From Flavobacterium solisilvae (GTDB taxonomy: Bacteria; Bacteroidota; Bacteroidia; Flavobacteriales; Flavobacteriaceae), in the NCBI RefSeq assembly GCF_012911605.1, contig NZ_JAAMPT010000200.1:1-64000 (forward strand): a stretch of 64,000 nucleotides of DNA, read 5' to 3'. Numbering within the stretch: the first letter of the stretch is position 1; every line of letters starts with the position of its first letter. The notes under the pieces are model-generated. The model saw nothing but the letters and a program-made list of their open reading frames with translations. It was not told the origin of the DNA and searched no databases. Made by a program: the position numbers and the translations under genes. Positions 8,432 to 16,783 of the stretch are shown piece after piece.

Positions 8432-11140
8432 ATGAAAGACGAAGAAGAAGATAACATCATTCCAAACGACGACGAGAACAACGAGCCGATGGAAAATAGC
8501 AATGAAAATGATTTTGATGAAGAAGTGCGACTTTCTTCGGGCAGTCATTTTTATGAAAACGACGAAAATCCAGAAGATACCATTACCAAAGTTACAGGAA
8601 TGTACAAAGATTGGTTTTTGGATTATGCTTCCTATGTAATTCTGGAACGTGCTGTTCCGGCGATTGAAGACGGATTTAAACCAGTTCAACGTCGAATTAT
8701 GCATTCCATGAAAGAATTGGACGATGGTCGTTACAATAAAGTGGCAAACATTGTTGGACATACGATGCAATATCATCCACACGGTGATGCCAGTATTGGT
8801 GATGCGATGGTGCAAATCGGGCAGAAGGATTTGCTTATCGACATGCAAGGAAACTGGGGAAATATTCTAACTGGTGATAGTGCGGCAGCTTCACGTTATA
8901 TCGAAGCACGTATTTCTAAATTTGGTCATGATGTTTTGTATTCGCCAAAAATTACACAATGGGGAGTTTCTTATGATGGTCGTCGCGCCGAACCGATCAA
9001 TCTTCCAGTTAAATTTCCTTTGCTTTTAGCTCAAGGTGCTGAAGGTATTGCCGTTGGTTTATCTACCAAAGTGTTGCCTCATAATTTCAATGAACTGATC
9101 GATTGTTCTATAAAAATATTAAAAGGAAAATCATTTACCTTGTATCCTGATTTTCCAACAGCCGGAATTGCGGATGTTTCCAATTACAATGACGGAATGC
9201 GTGGCGGACGAGTTCGTGTTCGTGCCAAAATCAATCAATTGGACAAACAAACCTTGGTAATTACACAAATTCCTTTTTCAACTAATACTTCAACTCTTAT
9301 TGATAGTATATTGAAAGCCAACGAAAAAGGAAAAATAAAAATTAAAAAGATTGAAGACAATACTGCTGCCGAAGTAGAGATTTTAATTCATCTTCCGCCA
9401 GGTGTTTCTCCCGATAAAACGATTGATGCGTTGTATGCTTTCACTGCTTGCGAAACTTCGGTTGCGCCATTGGGTTGTGTGATTGAAAACCACAAACCGT
9501 TGTTTATTGGTGTTTCGGATATGTTGAAAATTTCGACTAATCGAACAGTAGATTTACTCAAACGTGAGTTGGAAATTCAATTGGACGAACTCGAAAATAA
9601 ATGGCATTTTTCTACCTTGGAAAAAATCTTCATTCGTGAAGAAATGTACATCGATTTCAAATTGTATTCTGATAGAGAATCGCTTTACGAATACATGTAT
9701 AATCGTTTCAAACCGTTCGCAAAATCGTTTGTTAGAGAAATTAACGACGACGATTTACAAAAATTGACACAAATTCCAATGATTCGCATTACGCGTTTCG
9801 ATTCGGATAAAGCCGATGATGCCATTGCAAAATTGGAAGCCGAAATGGAAGAAGTAAAGCATCATTTGGATCATATTATTGATTTTACGATTGATTTTTT
9901 CCAAAAACTGAAAGACAAATATGGAAAAGGTCGCGAACGCCAAACGGAACTACGAAATTTTGACACGATTGAAGCTACGAAAGTGGTTCTCCGAAATACA
10001 AAATTGTATGTCAATAAAGAAGAAGGTTTTTTTGGAACTGGTTTAAAGAAAGACGAATACGTTGCCGATTGTTCGGATATTGATGATGTGATTGTGTTTT
10101 TGCGTGACGGAAAAATGATGGTTTCCAAAGTAGATGATAAAAAATTCGTTGGAAAAGACATTATTCACATAGCAGTTTTTGACAAAAACGATAAGCGAAC
10201 CATTTACAACATGATTTATCGCGATGGTAAAAATGGTTCGGCGTTTATCAAACGTTTCAATGTTTCGGGAATAACTCGTGATAAATTCTACGATTTAACT
10301 CAGGAAAAAGCTGGAAGTCAAGTACTTTATTTTTCGGCTAATCCAAATGGTGAAGCAGAAACAGTTACTATTTTGCTACGTCAAGTTGGAAGCGTTAAAA
10401 AACTAAAATGGGATGTTGATTTCTCTGATATTGCCATAAAAGGTAGAGCTTCGCGAGGAAATACGGTTACCAAATATCCGATTAAAAAGATTGAACTAAA
10501 GGAAAAAGGAATTTCCACATTGCGACCAAGAAAAGTTTGGTTTGACGATACTGTTCAGCGATTGAATGTAGATGGTCGAGGCGAATTGCTTGGCGAATTT
10601 AGACCAAACGATAGATTGCTTTTAATCAATCAATCAGGGAAATTGAAAACAATTATTCCTGAATTGACAACCCATTTTGACGAAGATATAGTTGTAATGG
10701 AAAAATGGAATCCAAAGAAACCAATTTCGGCGATTTATTATGATGGTGAAAAAGAACGTTATTTCATCAAACGCTTTTTGGTTGAAAACGAAAACAAGGA
10801 AGAAATCTTCATTACGGAACACGAAAAATCACAATTGGAAATTGTTTCTACCGATTGGCGACCAGTTGCCGAAATTGTTTTTGCTAAAGTAAAAGGTGTT
10901 CAAAAAGACAACCAAACTATTAATTTAGAAGAGTTTATTGCAGTTAAAGGAATTAAAGCTTTAGGTAATCAATTAACAACGGATAAATTAAAACAAGTCA
11001 ATTTATTAGAACCATTACCGTTTGAAGAACCGGAAGAAGAAATCCCAGAACAAATGGAAGTAACGGATGAAAATAATGTTTCCGAAAACATTCAAACTGA
11101 AACCGATGATGATGGTCAGATTACATTAAGTTTGGATTAA
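8432..11140 (+). CDS. parC: DNA topoisomerase IV subunit A
   Basis: A 902-residue DNA-breakage subunit partnered with ParE. The winged-helix region contains the quinolone-determining stretch GHTMQYHPHGDASIGDAM (109-126), and the catalytic tyrosine is Tyr156 in AAASRYIEAR. A coiled coil at about 430-500 and a C-terminal beta-pinwheel with several degenerate blades follow. The N-terminus carries an unusual acidic extension of about 50 residues (EEED, NDDEN, NDFDEE) before the conserved core, and the C-terminal tail is also acidic; this is common in Flavobacteriia. A terminator lies about 50 bases downstream. Confidence 0.95.
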   Translation: MKDEEEDNIIPNDDENNEPMENSNENDFDEEVRLSSGSHFYENDENPEDTITKVTGMYKDWFLDYASYVILERAVPAIEDGFKPVQRRIMHSMKELDDGRYNKVANIVGHTMQYHPHGDASIGDAMVQIGQKDLLIDMQGNWGNILTGDSAAASRYIEARISKFGHDVLYSPKITQWGVSYDGRRAEPINLPVKFPLLLAQGAEGIAVGLSTKVLPHNFNELIDCSIKILKGKSFTLYPDFPTAGIADVSNYNDGMRGGRVRVRAKINQLDKQTLVITQIPFSTNTSTLIDSILKANEKGKIKIKKIEDNTAAEVEILIHLPPGVSPDKTIDALYAFTACETSVAPLGCVIENHKPLFIGVSDMLKISTNRTVDLLKRELEIQLDELENKWHFSTLEKIFIREEMYIDFKLYSDRESLYEYMYNRFKPFAKSFVREINDDDLQKLTQIPMIRITRFDSDKADDAIAKLEAEMEEVKHHLDHIIDFTIDFFQKLKDKYGKGRERQTELRNFDTIEATKVVLRNTKLYVNKEEGFFGTGLKKDEYVADCSDIDDVIVFLRDGKMMVSKVDDKKFVGKDIIHIAVFDKNDKRTIYNMIYRDGKNGSAFIKRFNVSGITRDKFYDLTQEKAGSQVLYFSANPNGEAETVTILLRQVGSVKKLKWDVDFSDIAIKGRASRGNTVTKYPIKKIELKEKGISTLRPRKVWFDDTVQRLNVDGRGELLGEFRPNDRLLLINQSGKLKTIIPELTTHFDEDIVVMEKWNPKKPISAIYYDGEKERYFIKRFLVENENKEEIFITEHEKSQLEIVSTDWRPVAEIVFAKVKGVQKDNQTINLEEFIAVKGIKALGNQLTTDKLKQVNLLEPLPFEEPEEEIPEQMEVTDENNVSENIQTETDDDGQITLSLD

Positions 11141-11191
11141 ACAAAGATATTTAAGGTTAACTTTTTAGCCCCGATTGAAGTGGAAATAAAA

Positions 11192-11220
11192 AACCTTTCT
11201 GGTGTTCAGAAAGGTTTTTT
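11192..11220 (+). terminator. intrinsic terminator after parC
   Basis: Stem AACCTTTCT / AGAAAGGTT with an eight-base loop and a T run. An A run on the other side means it could also act on leftward transcripts. Confidence 0.85.
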
Positions 11221-11287
11221 TATTGTAACGAAAAGCGGGAATTGCGTTTACTGATAAATCCCGAGCGATTCGCTTCTAATTTTTAAA

Positions 11288-11659
11288 TTATTCAATTTTT
11301 GTTACAGTTCCGCGTTGTTTTTTTGCATCGCCTACAAAGGCATATTCAAATGTATAGGTATTGTTTTGGGTAAACAAGATTTTCATGCTGATGGCTTTTT
11401 TTTCTTGCATATTTTTTGGATGTAGTTTTTGCAATACAAATTCGCAGTCGTTTACCCAGCGAACCGAAGCTGTATCAGTCTTTCCGTTATAGGTTTCGAT
11501 TTGTAAATCGGCTGTTCGGGTAAAAACAGAAGTGTGTTTTTTGCCATCGATTTCTTGAGAGAATTCAAATTTTCCGGTTTTGAAATCGGCACATTTTCGT
11601 TCTTGTTCATAACACGAAATCATCAAAAAAGAGAGTAGAAGTAAGGCTGTTTTTTTCAT
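11288..11659 (-). CDS. small lipoprotein
   Basis: A 123-residue predicted lipoprotein. I chose the ATG at 11659 because it begins a proper lipoprotein signal (MKKTALLLLSFLMISC, lipid-attached Cys16); the longer open frame adds 12 residues that would bury it. The mature part is a beta-rich domain with three further cysteines. Flavobacterium relatives of this protein sit after parC and are sometimes labelled topoisomerase IV merely because of position; there is nothing topoisomerase-like in it. Function unknown, probably attached to the inner or outer membrane facing the periplasm. Confidence 0.75.
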   Translation of the reverse strand: MKKTALLLLSFLMISCYEQERKCADFKTGKFEFSQEIDGKKHTSVFTRTADLQIETYNGKTDTASVRWVNDCEFVLQKLHPKNMQEKKAISMKILFTQNNTYTFEYAFVGDAKKQRGTVTKIE

Positions 11660-11717
11660 AGGTTTATTTGAGACACAAATTTCACGAATTTTCACAAATT
11701 ATTTTCTAGTATTTTGA

Positions 11718-11945
11718 TTATTTATCACCATCAAAAAAAGCATCGGTTATGGTTTTTATTCCTTTGAAAGCAAAAAACACCGAAGTGATACAAAGTATAA
11801 TTCCAATGGCTAAAACCAGGTAATGCCAATTGGTGTGTTGATTCATAAAAGCGTTATAAATCACACTCGGACCAAGAAACATCAACGGTAATGAACCCGC
11901 AAGATATTTAACGCCTTTTGCTAGTAAATCTCTATTTGTTGGCAT
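11718..11945 (-). CDS. DUF6095 family membrane protein
   Basis: A 75-residue protein with two membrane segments (about 12-32 and 41-62), short cytoplasmic N-terminus and a C-terminus ending AFFDGDK. It fits the Flavobacteriia family DUF6095, for which no function is known. It lies 58 bases upstream of the small lipoprotein gene on the same strand, so the two may form an operon. A strong dispersed palindrome lies between it and murQ. Confidence 0.7.
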   Translation of the reverse strand: MPTNRDLLAKGVKYLAGSLPLMFLGPSVIYNAFMNQHTNWHYLVLAIGIILCITSVFFAFKGIKTITDAFFDGDK

Positions 11946-11967
11946 GTTTTTTATTTTTTTTTACCAA

Positions 11968-12014
11968 ATAAGGCACTTAAGGTCATATAACTTACATGAC
12001 CTTAAGTGCCTTAT
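11968..12014. repeat. perfect 19-base palindromic repeat
   Basis: Arms ATAAGGCACTTAAGGTCAT and its exact reverse complement flank a nine-base loop. There is no T run on either side, so it is not a classical terminator. It sits between the murQ stop and the DUF6095 start and looks like a dispersed intergenic hairpin element. Confidence 0.75.
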
Positions 12015-12018
12015 ATGT

Positions 12019-12831
12019 TTAATTTCTATGATTTTCAACTGCTTTTCTAACGCTGCCAAATTCTTTCAATAATTCAGCAGCTTTTTCATAATCCACTGGA
12101 ATTTCACTCATAATCATTTTCACACCACGATCGACTAATTTGTCGTTGCTCAATTGCATATCGACCATTTTGTTGCCTTTTACTTTTCCGAGTTGTATCA
12201 TCGTTGCAGTAGAAATCATGTTCAGCACCAATTTTTGAGCTGTTCCAGCTTTCATTCTTGAACTTCCGGTTACGAATTCTGGACCAACAACTACAACAAC
12301 TGGAAATTGTGCTGTTAAAGCCAATGGACTTCCATCATTACAAGTAATACAACCAGTAATGATATTTTGCTCATTGCATTTTTCCAAACCGCCAATAACA
12401 TAAGGTGTTGTTCCCGAAGCCGCAATTCCAATCACAACATCGTTTTTACCAATGTTTTCGTTTTGTAAATCAATCCAGGCTTGTTCGCGGTTGTCTTCTG
12501 CATTTTCTACAGCGCGACGAATGGCTTTGTCACCACCGGCGATAATTCCGTTTACTAAATCAAAAGGAACACCAAATGTTGGCGGACATTCCGAAGCATC
12601 AACAATGCCTAATCTTCCAGAAGTTCCAGCGCCAATATAGAATAATCTGCCGCCAAGCTTTAGCTTTTCGACTACTTTGGCAACTAAATTTTCAATTTGT
12701 GGTAATGCTTTTTCCACGGCAAGTGGAACGGTTTTGTCTTCTTTGTTAATATTGGTCAATAAATCAATAACCGACATAGTTTCTAAACTGTCGTAATGCG
12801 AAGATTGTTCAGTGGTTTTGGTGAAGTTCAT
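12019..12831 (-). CDS. murQ: N-acetylmuramic acid 6-phosphate etherase
   Basis: A 270-residue cytoplasmic SIS-domain enzyme that removes D-lactate from MurNAc-6-phosphate to give GlcNAc-6-phosphate in cell-wall recycling. Visible family motifs are YIGAGTSGRLG (65-75), the DASECPPTFG segment that follows, a GGDKAIRRAVE(D)AED-like stretch with VENAEDN, IAASGTTPYV and TGSSRMKAGTAQKLVLNM. It is shorter than E. coli MurQ (298) mainly at the ends, as in other Bacteroidota. Its first 75 coding bases are duplicated 585 bases upstream, and its original upstream region has been displaced by the inserted lipoprotein and toxin-antitoxin genes, so it may now depend on their transcription. Confidence 0.95.
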   Translation of the reverse strand: MNFTKTTEQSSHYDSLETMSVIDLLTNINKEDKTVPLAVEKALPQIENLVAKVVEKLKLGGRLFYIGAGTSGRLGIVDASECPPTFGVPFDLVNGIIAGGDKAIRRAVENAEDNREQAWIDLQNENIGKNDVVIGIAASGTTPYVIGGLEKCNEQNIITGCITCNDGSPLALTAQFPVVVVVGPEFVTGSSRMKAGTAQKLVLNMISTATMIQLGKVKGNKMVDMQLSNDKLVDRGVKMIMSEIPVDYEKAAELLKEFGSVRKAVENHRN

Positions 12832-12832
12832 T
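12758..12832. repeat. murQ 5'-end copy (inside murQ)
   Basis: This 75-base stretch matches 13343-13417 at 70 of 75 positions without gaps, in the same orientation. Confidence 0.9.
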
Positions 12833-12837
12833 AGATT

Positions 12838-13416
12838 TTAATTTTTGGCAAAAAAAGCTATTCTGTCGTTAAATGGAAATTTGATATTGGTTACATACTC
12901 CAAAGTGTCATTTTTTAAGTAAAATTTGTCATTGGTAAACGTTGTATAATCACCATTTCGTTCATCTGGTTTGCAATCCTTTATTGAGGTTTCAAGTGTA
13001 AAATCTTCTCCAAATTTTGCAACTCTACAGTTATTACCAAAACCATTTACATATTGACATTCTTTAGAAGGAATACTATTTAAAATTAAGGTATCCTTTA
13101 TGATTTTCCATGTTCCAAAAGAATTTGAACTCCATTGACAACCACTATCTTTATAATCAAAAGTGTTATCTGATTTGATGTTTAAGTGAGCTTTGTGAGG
13201 AATAATCGACTTTCTAGATTGCCATATTTTGACAAATTCATTTTTAGAAACGTCATTATCGTTGTGTTTTTTACACGAAGTAAATATTAATATTAGAATA
13301 ATAATATAGTAATGGTTTTGAATTTCACTTATACTTTTTTTGAATAAACCATTAACCGACATAGTTTTCAAACTGTCGTAATGCGAAGATTGTTCGGTGG
13401 TTTTGGTGAAGTTCAT
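12838..13416 (-). CDS. chimeric lipoprotein with MurQ-derived N-terminus
   Basis: A 192-residue open frame whose first 21 residues (MNFTKTTEQSSHYDSLKTMSV) are nearly identical to the start of MurQ. The next part supplies a hydrophobic run and lipobox (IIILILIFTSC, Cys48), followed by a beta-rich domain with six further cysteines and no family I recognise. The native lipoprotein probably began nearer the hydrophobic run; ATG at 13362 (residue 19) would place Cys at 30 and give a more normal signal. The stop is seven bases before the murQ start, so the two are likely cotranscribed. Whether the long N-terminus is made is unknown. Confidence 0.65.
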   Translation of the reverse strand: MNFTKTTEQSSHYDSLKTMSVNGLFKKSISEIQNHYYIIILILIFTSCKKHNDNDVSKNEFVKIWQSRKSIIPHKAHLNIKSDNTFDYKDSGCQWSSNSFGTWKIIKDTLILNSIPSKECQYVNGFGNNCRVAKFGEDFTLETSIKDCKPDERNGDYTTFTNDKFYLKNDTLEYVTNIKFPFNDRIAFFAKN

Positions 13417-13417
13417 T
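13343..13417. repeat. duplicated murQ 5' end (start of chimeric gene)
   Basis: Second copy of the 75-base murQ segment. It carries the ATG and about 24 codons that now begin the lipoprotein frame. Confidence 0.9.
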
Positions 13418-13425
13418 GTTTTTTT

Positions 13426-13767
13426 TTAATAAATACTTTCAATATGATCTTCTTTGGCTATGATAAATCTACAATTTTGAATTTCTCTTTCAATAATTGT
13501 CCAATTGGAATTAAAATAGGCGTGAAGTTGTTTTAAGGAACAATTCCCAATTTTGAAATAAACTATTTTTGGAAATGTATCTGATAAAAGAAATTTTGAA
13601 TAAAAATCAGCATCTTTTGTTAGAATGATTAAATTATTTTTTAAAGCATAATTCCAAATTTCAGTATCAGTCATTTGCAAATTGATATCGGCTACAAAAA
13701 TGAAATTATCGTGATTAAAAAAACTGAAGTTTTTAGGCAAATTAACATCTACTAGAAACAAACTCAT
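13426..13767 (-). CDS. DUF5615 PIN-like toxin
   Basis: A 113-residue protein of the DUF5615 family, related to PIN-domain ribonucleases. The N-terminal LVDVNLP corresponds to the usual DENLP motif with Glu replaced by Val, and the central TKDADFY holds the other conserved acidic residues (Asp52, Asp54). It begins one base after the upstream DUF433 gene stops, the standard arrangement of the DUF433/DUF5615 (VapBC45-like) toxin-antitoxin pair. Toxicity is inferred from family; loss of the glutamate in the first motif could weaken catalysis. Confidence 0.8.
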   Translation of the reverse strand: MSLFLVDVNLPKNFSFFNHDNFIFVADINLQMTDTEIWNYALKNNLIILTKDADFYSKFLLSDTFPKIVYFKIGNCSLKQLHAYFNSNWTIIEREIQNCRFIIAKEDHIESIY

Positions 13768-13768
13768 T

Positions 13769-14008
13769 TTAACTGGCTAATTGAATGTCGTTTCTTTGTA
13801 AAGATAAATTCTTGAGTGCAAAGGCAACAGCAGCTTGAATATCTTCTTTTTCTAAAAAAGGATAGGCTTCTAAAATATCTTCAGCAGAATCACCTTCAGA
13901 AAGAAATTGAAGAATGGTTTCAACAGTAATTCTCAATCCACGAATGGTTGGCTTACCATTGCATAAATCTGGTAATATTGTAATTCTATCTAAAACTGTA
14001 TTTTCCAT
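13769..14008 (-). CDS. DUF433 antitoxin
   Basis: A 79-residue DUF433 protein with the family outline ITILPDLCNGKPTIRGLRITVETIL and a following helical segment SAEDILEAYPFLEKEDIQAA that forms a winged or ribbon-type DNA-binding fold in relatives. I use the ATG at 14008; the frame can be extended seven codons to a TTG. It is the presumed antitoxin of the DUF5615 protein and probably represses its own operon. This pair lies upstream of the murQ duplication and looks like part of the same inserted block. Confidence 0.82.
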   Translation of the reverse strand: MENTVLDRITILPDLCNGKPTIRGLRITVETILQFLSEGDSAEDILEAYPFLEKEDIQAAVAFALKNLSLQRNDIQLAS

Positions 14009-14054
14009 AGTTTTATCCGTTTGATACAAATTTAGTTAAAAAAACAATATGATT

Positions 14055-14723
14055 TTACACAAAAACCGCCAACAAAATCCCCAAAATAATCATTGAAATT
14101 TTAGCAATATTAAATTTGTGTCCTTCACTGCTTTCAAAAATAATGGTAGATGAAATATGAAATAAAATCCCAATAACAACCGCTGTAATTTCGGTGTAAT
14201 ATTGCGTAATAAACGGAACATTATCGGAAACAAAAGTTCCTAGCGGTGTCATAAAAGCAAAAGTCAGCATGAAAATAAACAACGCTGTTTTATTCAATTC
14301 GGCATTGATGAAAAAAGTCGTCAAAATAATAGCGATAGGTAAGTGGTGAATGGCAATTCCATAAGCCAAATCATGATGATGACCAACTGGAAATCCTTCT
14401 AAAAAGGCATGAATGCACAAACTAATGAACAATAACCAAGGTATTCGAGCAATTTTATCATGACCATGAACGTGACCGTGTTCTGCACCTTTGGAGAAAA
14501 ATTCTAAAATAATTTGGAACAAAATTCCAACCATAATAAATATTCCAACACTATGGCTATGAGTTTCATAAACTTCTGGAAGCAAATGCATCACGGTAAT
14601 CGATAATAAAAATGAACCGCTAAATGCTAATAACAGTTTTAGATTTTTTTTCTTTTTTGGTTTAAGCAATAATGCAATTGCATAACCTAAAACAACTGAT
14701 AATAAAGGAAGTAAATAGTTCAT
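14055..14723 (-). CDS. ZIP-family metal transporter
   Basis: A 222-residue inner-membrane protein with about eight hydrophobic segments. ZIP signatures are VMHLLPE near residue 44-50, HAFLEGFPVG in the fourth helix and HHLPIAI in the fifth, which carry the His and Glu metal ligands. A His-rich loop (HGHVHGH) precedes the fourth helix, as is usual for zinc or other divalent-metal importers. The gene directly abuts the upstream methyltransferase stop codon, so the two are translationally adjacent. Metal specificity cannot be read from sequence. Confidence 0.9.
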   Translation of the reverse strand: MNYLLPLLSVVLGYAIALLLKPKKKKNLKLLLAFSGSFLLSITVMHLLPEVYETHSHSVGIFIMVGILFQIILEFFSKGAEHGHVHGHDKIARIPWLLFISLCIHAFLEGFPVGHHHDLAYGIAIHHLPIAIILTTFFINAELNKTALFIFMLTFAFMTPLGTFVSDNVPFITQYYTEITAVVIGILFHISSTIIFESSEGHKFNIAKISMIILGILLAVFV

Positions 14724-15485
14724 TTATTTGAATATCATTATTAATCGTTCGCTTGTATTCTTGTGAAACTTTTTCAACTTATAATCGCCAAAAGTATCCA
14801 ACAGATAAATCCCAGCTTTGTCCATCATATTTTGGAAATCTTCCAAAGTGAATGCTTTTACTTTTTCCTCAAAATGGAATGTTTTTCCTTCGGTTTCAAA
14901 ATCAATTTGCTTGATGATAAATCCGTCTAAAACAAATCGTTTGATATGAAAATCAATGTCATCAACGGTTTTTATTTCCTCAGGAATTAAATTTGGAATA
15001 ACCTGATGTACGTTCATAAAATCAATCACAGCAAAACCATATTCAGACAAACTTTCTTTGATGGCGACTAAAGTTTGAAGATTGTCTTCTTCGTTTTCAA
15101 AATAACCAAAACTCGTAAAAAGATTGAAAATAGCATCAAATTTCTCTTCGTATGACTCGCGCATGTCATGAACGACAAAATGCAAGTTTTCATTTTCGTT
15201 CTTTTTGGCTTCGGCTATACTGTTTTCGGATAAATCAGCTCCAATTACATCAAAACCCAATTGATTTAAATAAATAGAATGACGACCTTTTCCGCAAGCT
15301 AAATCCAATACTTTGGCTTTTTCGGGCAAGTTTAAATAATGCGTCAAATTATCCATAAAAACTTGTGCTTCACGGTAATTTCGGTCTTTATAAAGAATGT
15401 GATAATATTTTGTATCAAACCAAGATTCATACCAACTTGACTGTTGATTATCGGTTTGAGATTGCTGATTTGTGATTTCTGACAT
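14724..15485 (-). CDS. class I SAM-dependent methyltransferase
   Basis: A 253-residue soluble methyltransferase with motif I VLDLACGKGRHS (59-70), an acidic end to the second strand (GADLSENSI) and the HDMRE stretch after it. The substrate is unknown; the closest style is the small-molecule type of Methyltransf_25 proteins. Starts at ATG, and its first 18 residues are polar and probably disordered. Located immediately upstream of the ZIP gene and divergent from the rRNA methyltransferase gene. Confidence 0.85.
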   Translation of the reverse strand: MSEITNQQSQTDNQQSSWYESWFDTKYYHILYKDRNYREAQVFMDNLTHYLNLPEKAKVLDLACGKGRHSIYLNQLGFDVIGADLSENSIAEAKKNENENLHFVVHDMRESYEEKFDAIFNLFTSFGYFENEEDNLQTLVAIKESLSEYGFAVIDFMNVHQVIPNLIPEEIKTVDDIDFHIKRFVLDGFIIKQIDFETEGKTFHFEEKVKAFTLEDFQNMMDKAGIYLLDTFGDYKLKKFHKNTSERLIMIFK

Positions 15486-15619
15486 TAATTCTTTTCAAAT
15501 GAATTCTGAACCGACAAATTTAGTGTATTTTTGCCAAAATTATCCCAATTTAGAATTTGATATTTTAAGTTTGAAATTCAATTGGAATTTGGGATTTTTG
15601 AAATTGGAATTTATTCGAT

Positions 15620-16783
15620 ATGGAAAATTTTAAAATGGTAGCCAAAACCTTTTTTGGTTTTGAAGAAATATTGGCAAAAGAATTACAACAACTTGGTGCG
15701 CAAGAAGTTGAAATTGGCACTCGAATGGTAAGTTTTAAAGGCGATAAAGGTTTTATGTATAAAGCCAATTTGTCGTTGCGTTCGGCTTTAAAAATCTTGA
15801 AACCTATTTATCATTTTAGAGCTTTTAACGATCAAAGTTTATATAAAGGAATTCAAGGAATTGACTGGAGTAAATACCTAAATGCTAACCAAACTTTTGT
15901 AATTGACACTACTATTCATTCGGATAATTTCAAGCATTCGCAGTTTGTTTCTCAAAAAGCAAAAGATGCGATTGTAGATCAGTTTCGTGATAAATTTGGA
16001 CAACGACCAAGTATTGATAAAGATTTCCCCGATTTAAGAATAAATATTCACATCGATAGAGATCAATGTTCGGTTGCACTTGATACTTCTGGAGCTTCGT
16101 TGCATCATCGAGGTTATAGAACAGCAACTAATATTGCTCCAATTAACGAAGTTCTTGCCGCAGGAATGCTTTTGCTTTCGGGTTGGGATGGAAGCTCTCA
16201 TTTTCTGGATCCAATGTGTGGTTCGGGAACAATTTTGGTTGAAGCCGCGATGATTGCTTGTAATATTCCAGCCAATATCAATCGAAAAGAATTTGCTTTT
16301 GAAAAATGGAACGATTGGGACAATGATTTATTTGACCAAATTATTGATGCGTTGATGAAACGAACTAGAGAATTTCATCATACGATTGTTGGTTATGACA
16401 AAGCTCCGAGTGCTGTTCAAAAAGCAAAAGACAATGTTAGAAATGCTAATTTAGAAGATTACATCACAATAAGTCAAGCTAATTTTTTTGAAACCAAAAA
16501 AGAAACCGTTGGTCCATTACACATGGTTTTCAATCCGCCATACGGAGAACGTTTGGATATTGAATTAGAGCGTTTTTACAGAGAACTTGGCGATACGCTG
16601 AAAAATAATTACTCAAATACGAATGCTTGGTTCATCACGGCTAATTTGGAAGCATTGAAATATGTTGGACTTCGTCCTTCGAGAAAAATCAAGCTTTTCA
16701 ACGGAAGTTTAGAAGCTCGATTGGTGAAATATGAAATGTATGAAGGAAGTAAAAGAACTAAGTTTCAACAACAAGAAGATTAG
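15620..16783 (+). CDS. RlmL-like 23S rRNA (guanine-N2) methyltransferase
   Basis: A 387-residue RNA methyltransferase with an N-terminal THUMP domain (about 45-155) and a C-terminal Rossmann domain of the UPF0020 family. Motif I is DPMCGSGT (197-204) and the catalytic N2-methylation motif is NPPY (305-308). It corresponds to the N-terminal half of E. coli RlmL, which methylates G2445, and lacks the second methyltransferase module. A -7-like TATTTTTG lies at 15526-15533. Its stop codon overlaps that of the converging porin gene by four bases. Confidence 0.88.
   Translation: MENFKMVAKTFFGFEEILAKELQQLGAQEVEIGTRMVSFKGDKGFMYKANLSLRSALKILKPIYHFRAFNDQSLYKGIQGIDWSKYLNANQTFVIDTTIHSDNFKHSQFVSQKAKDAIVDQFRDKFGQRPSIDKDFPDLRINIHIDRDQCSVALDTSGASLHHRGYRTATNIAPINEVLAAGMLLLSGWDGSSHFLDPMCGSGTILVEAAMIACNIPANINRKEFAFEKWNDWDNDLFDQIIDALMKRTREFHHTIVGYDKAPSAVQKAKDNVRNANLEDYITISQANFFETKKETVGPLHMVFNPPYGERLDIELERFYRELGDTLKNNYSNTNAWFITANLEALKYVGLRPSRKIKLFNGSLEARLVKYEMYEGSKRTKFQQQED

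Noticed and set aside
8261..8848. 195-residue minus-strand frame over GxxExxY and parC
   Set aside because: Overlaps two well-supported genes and has a His/Phe-rich antisense composition.
11288..11659. Topoisomerase-related protein
   Set aside because: Position after parC invites the name, but it is a lipoprotein without any topoisomerase motif.
11968..12014. Classical rho-independent terminator for murQ
   Set aside because: Very long perfect stem but no T tract in either direction.
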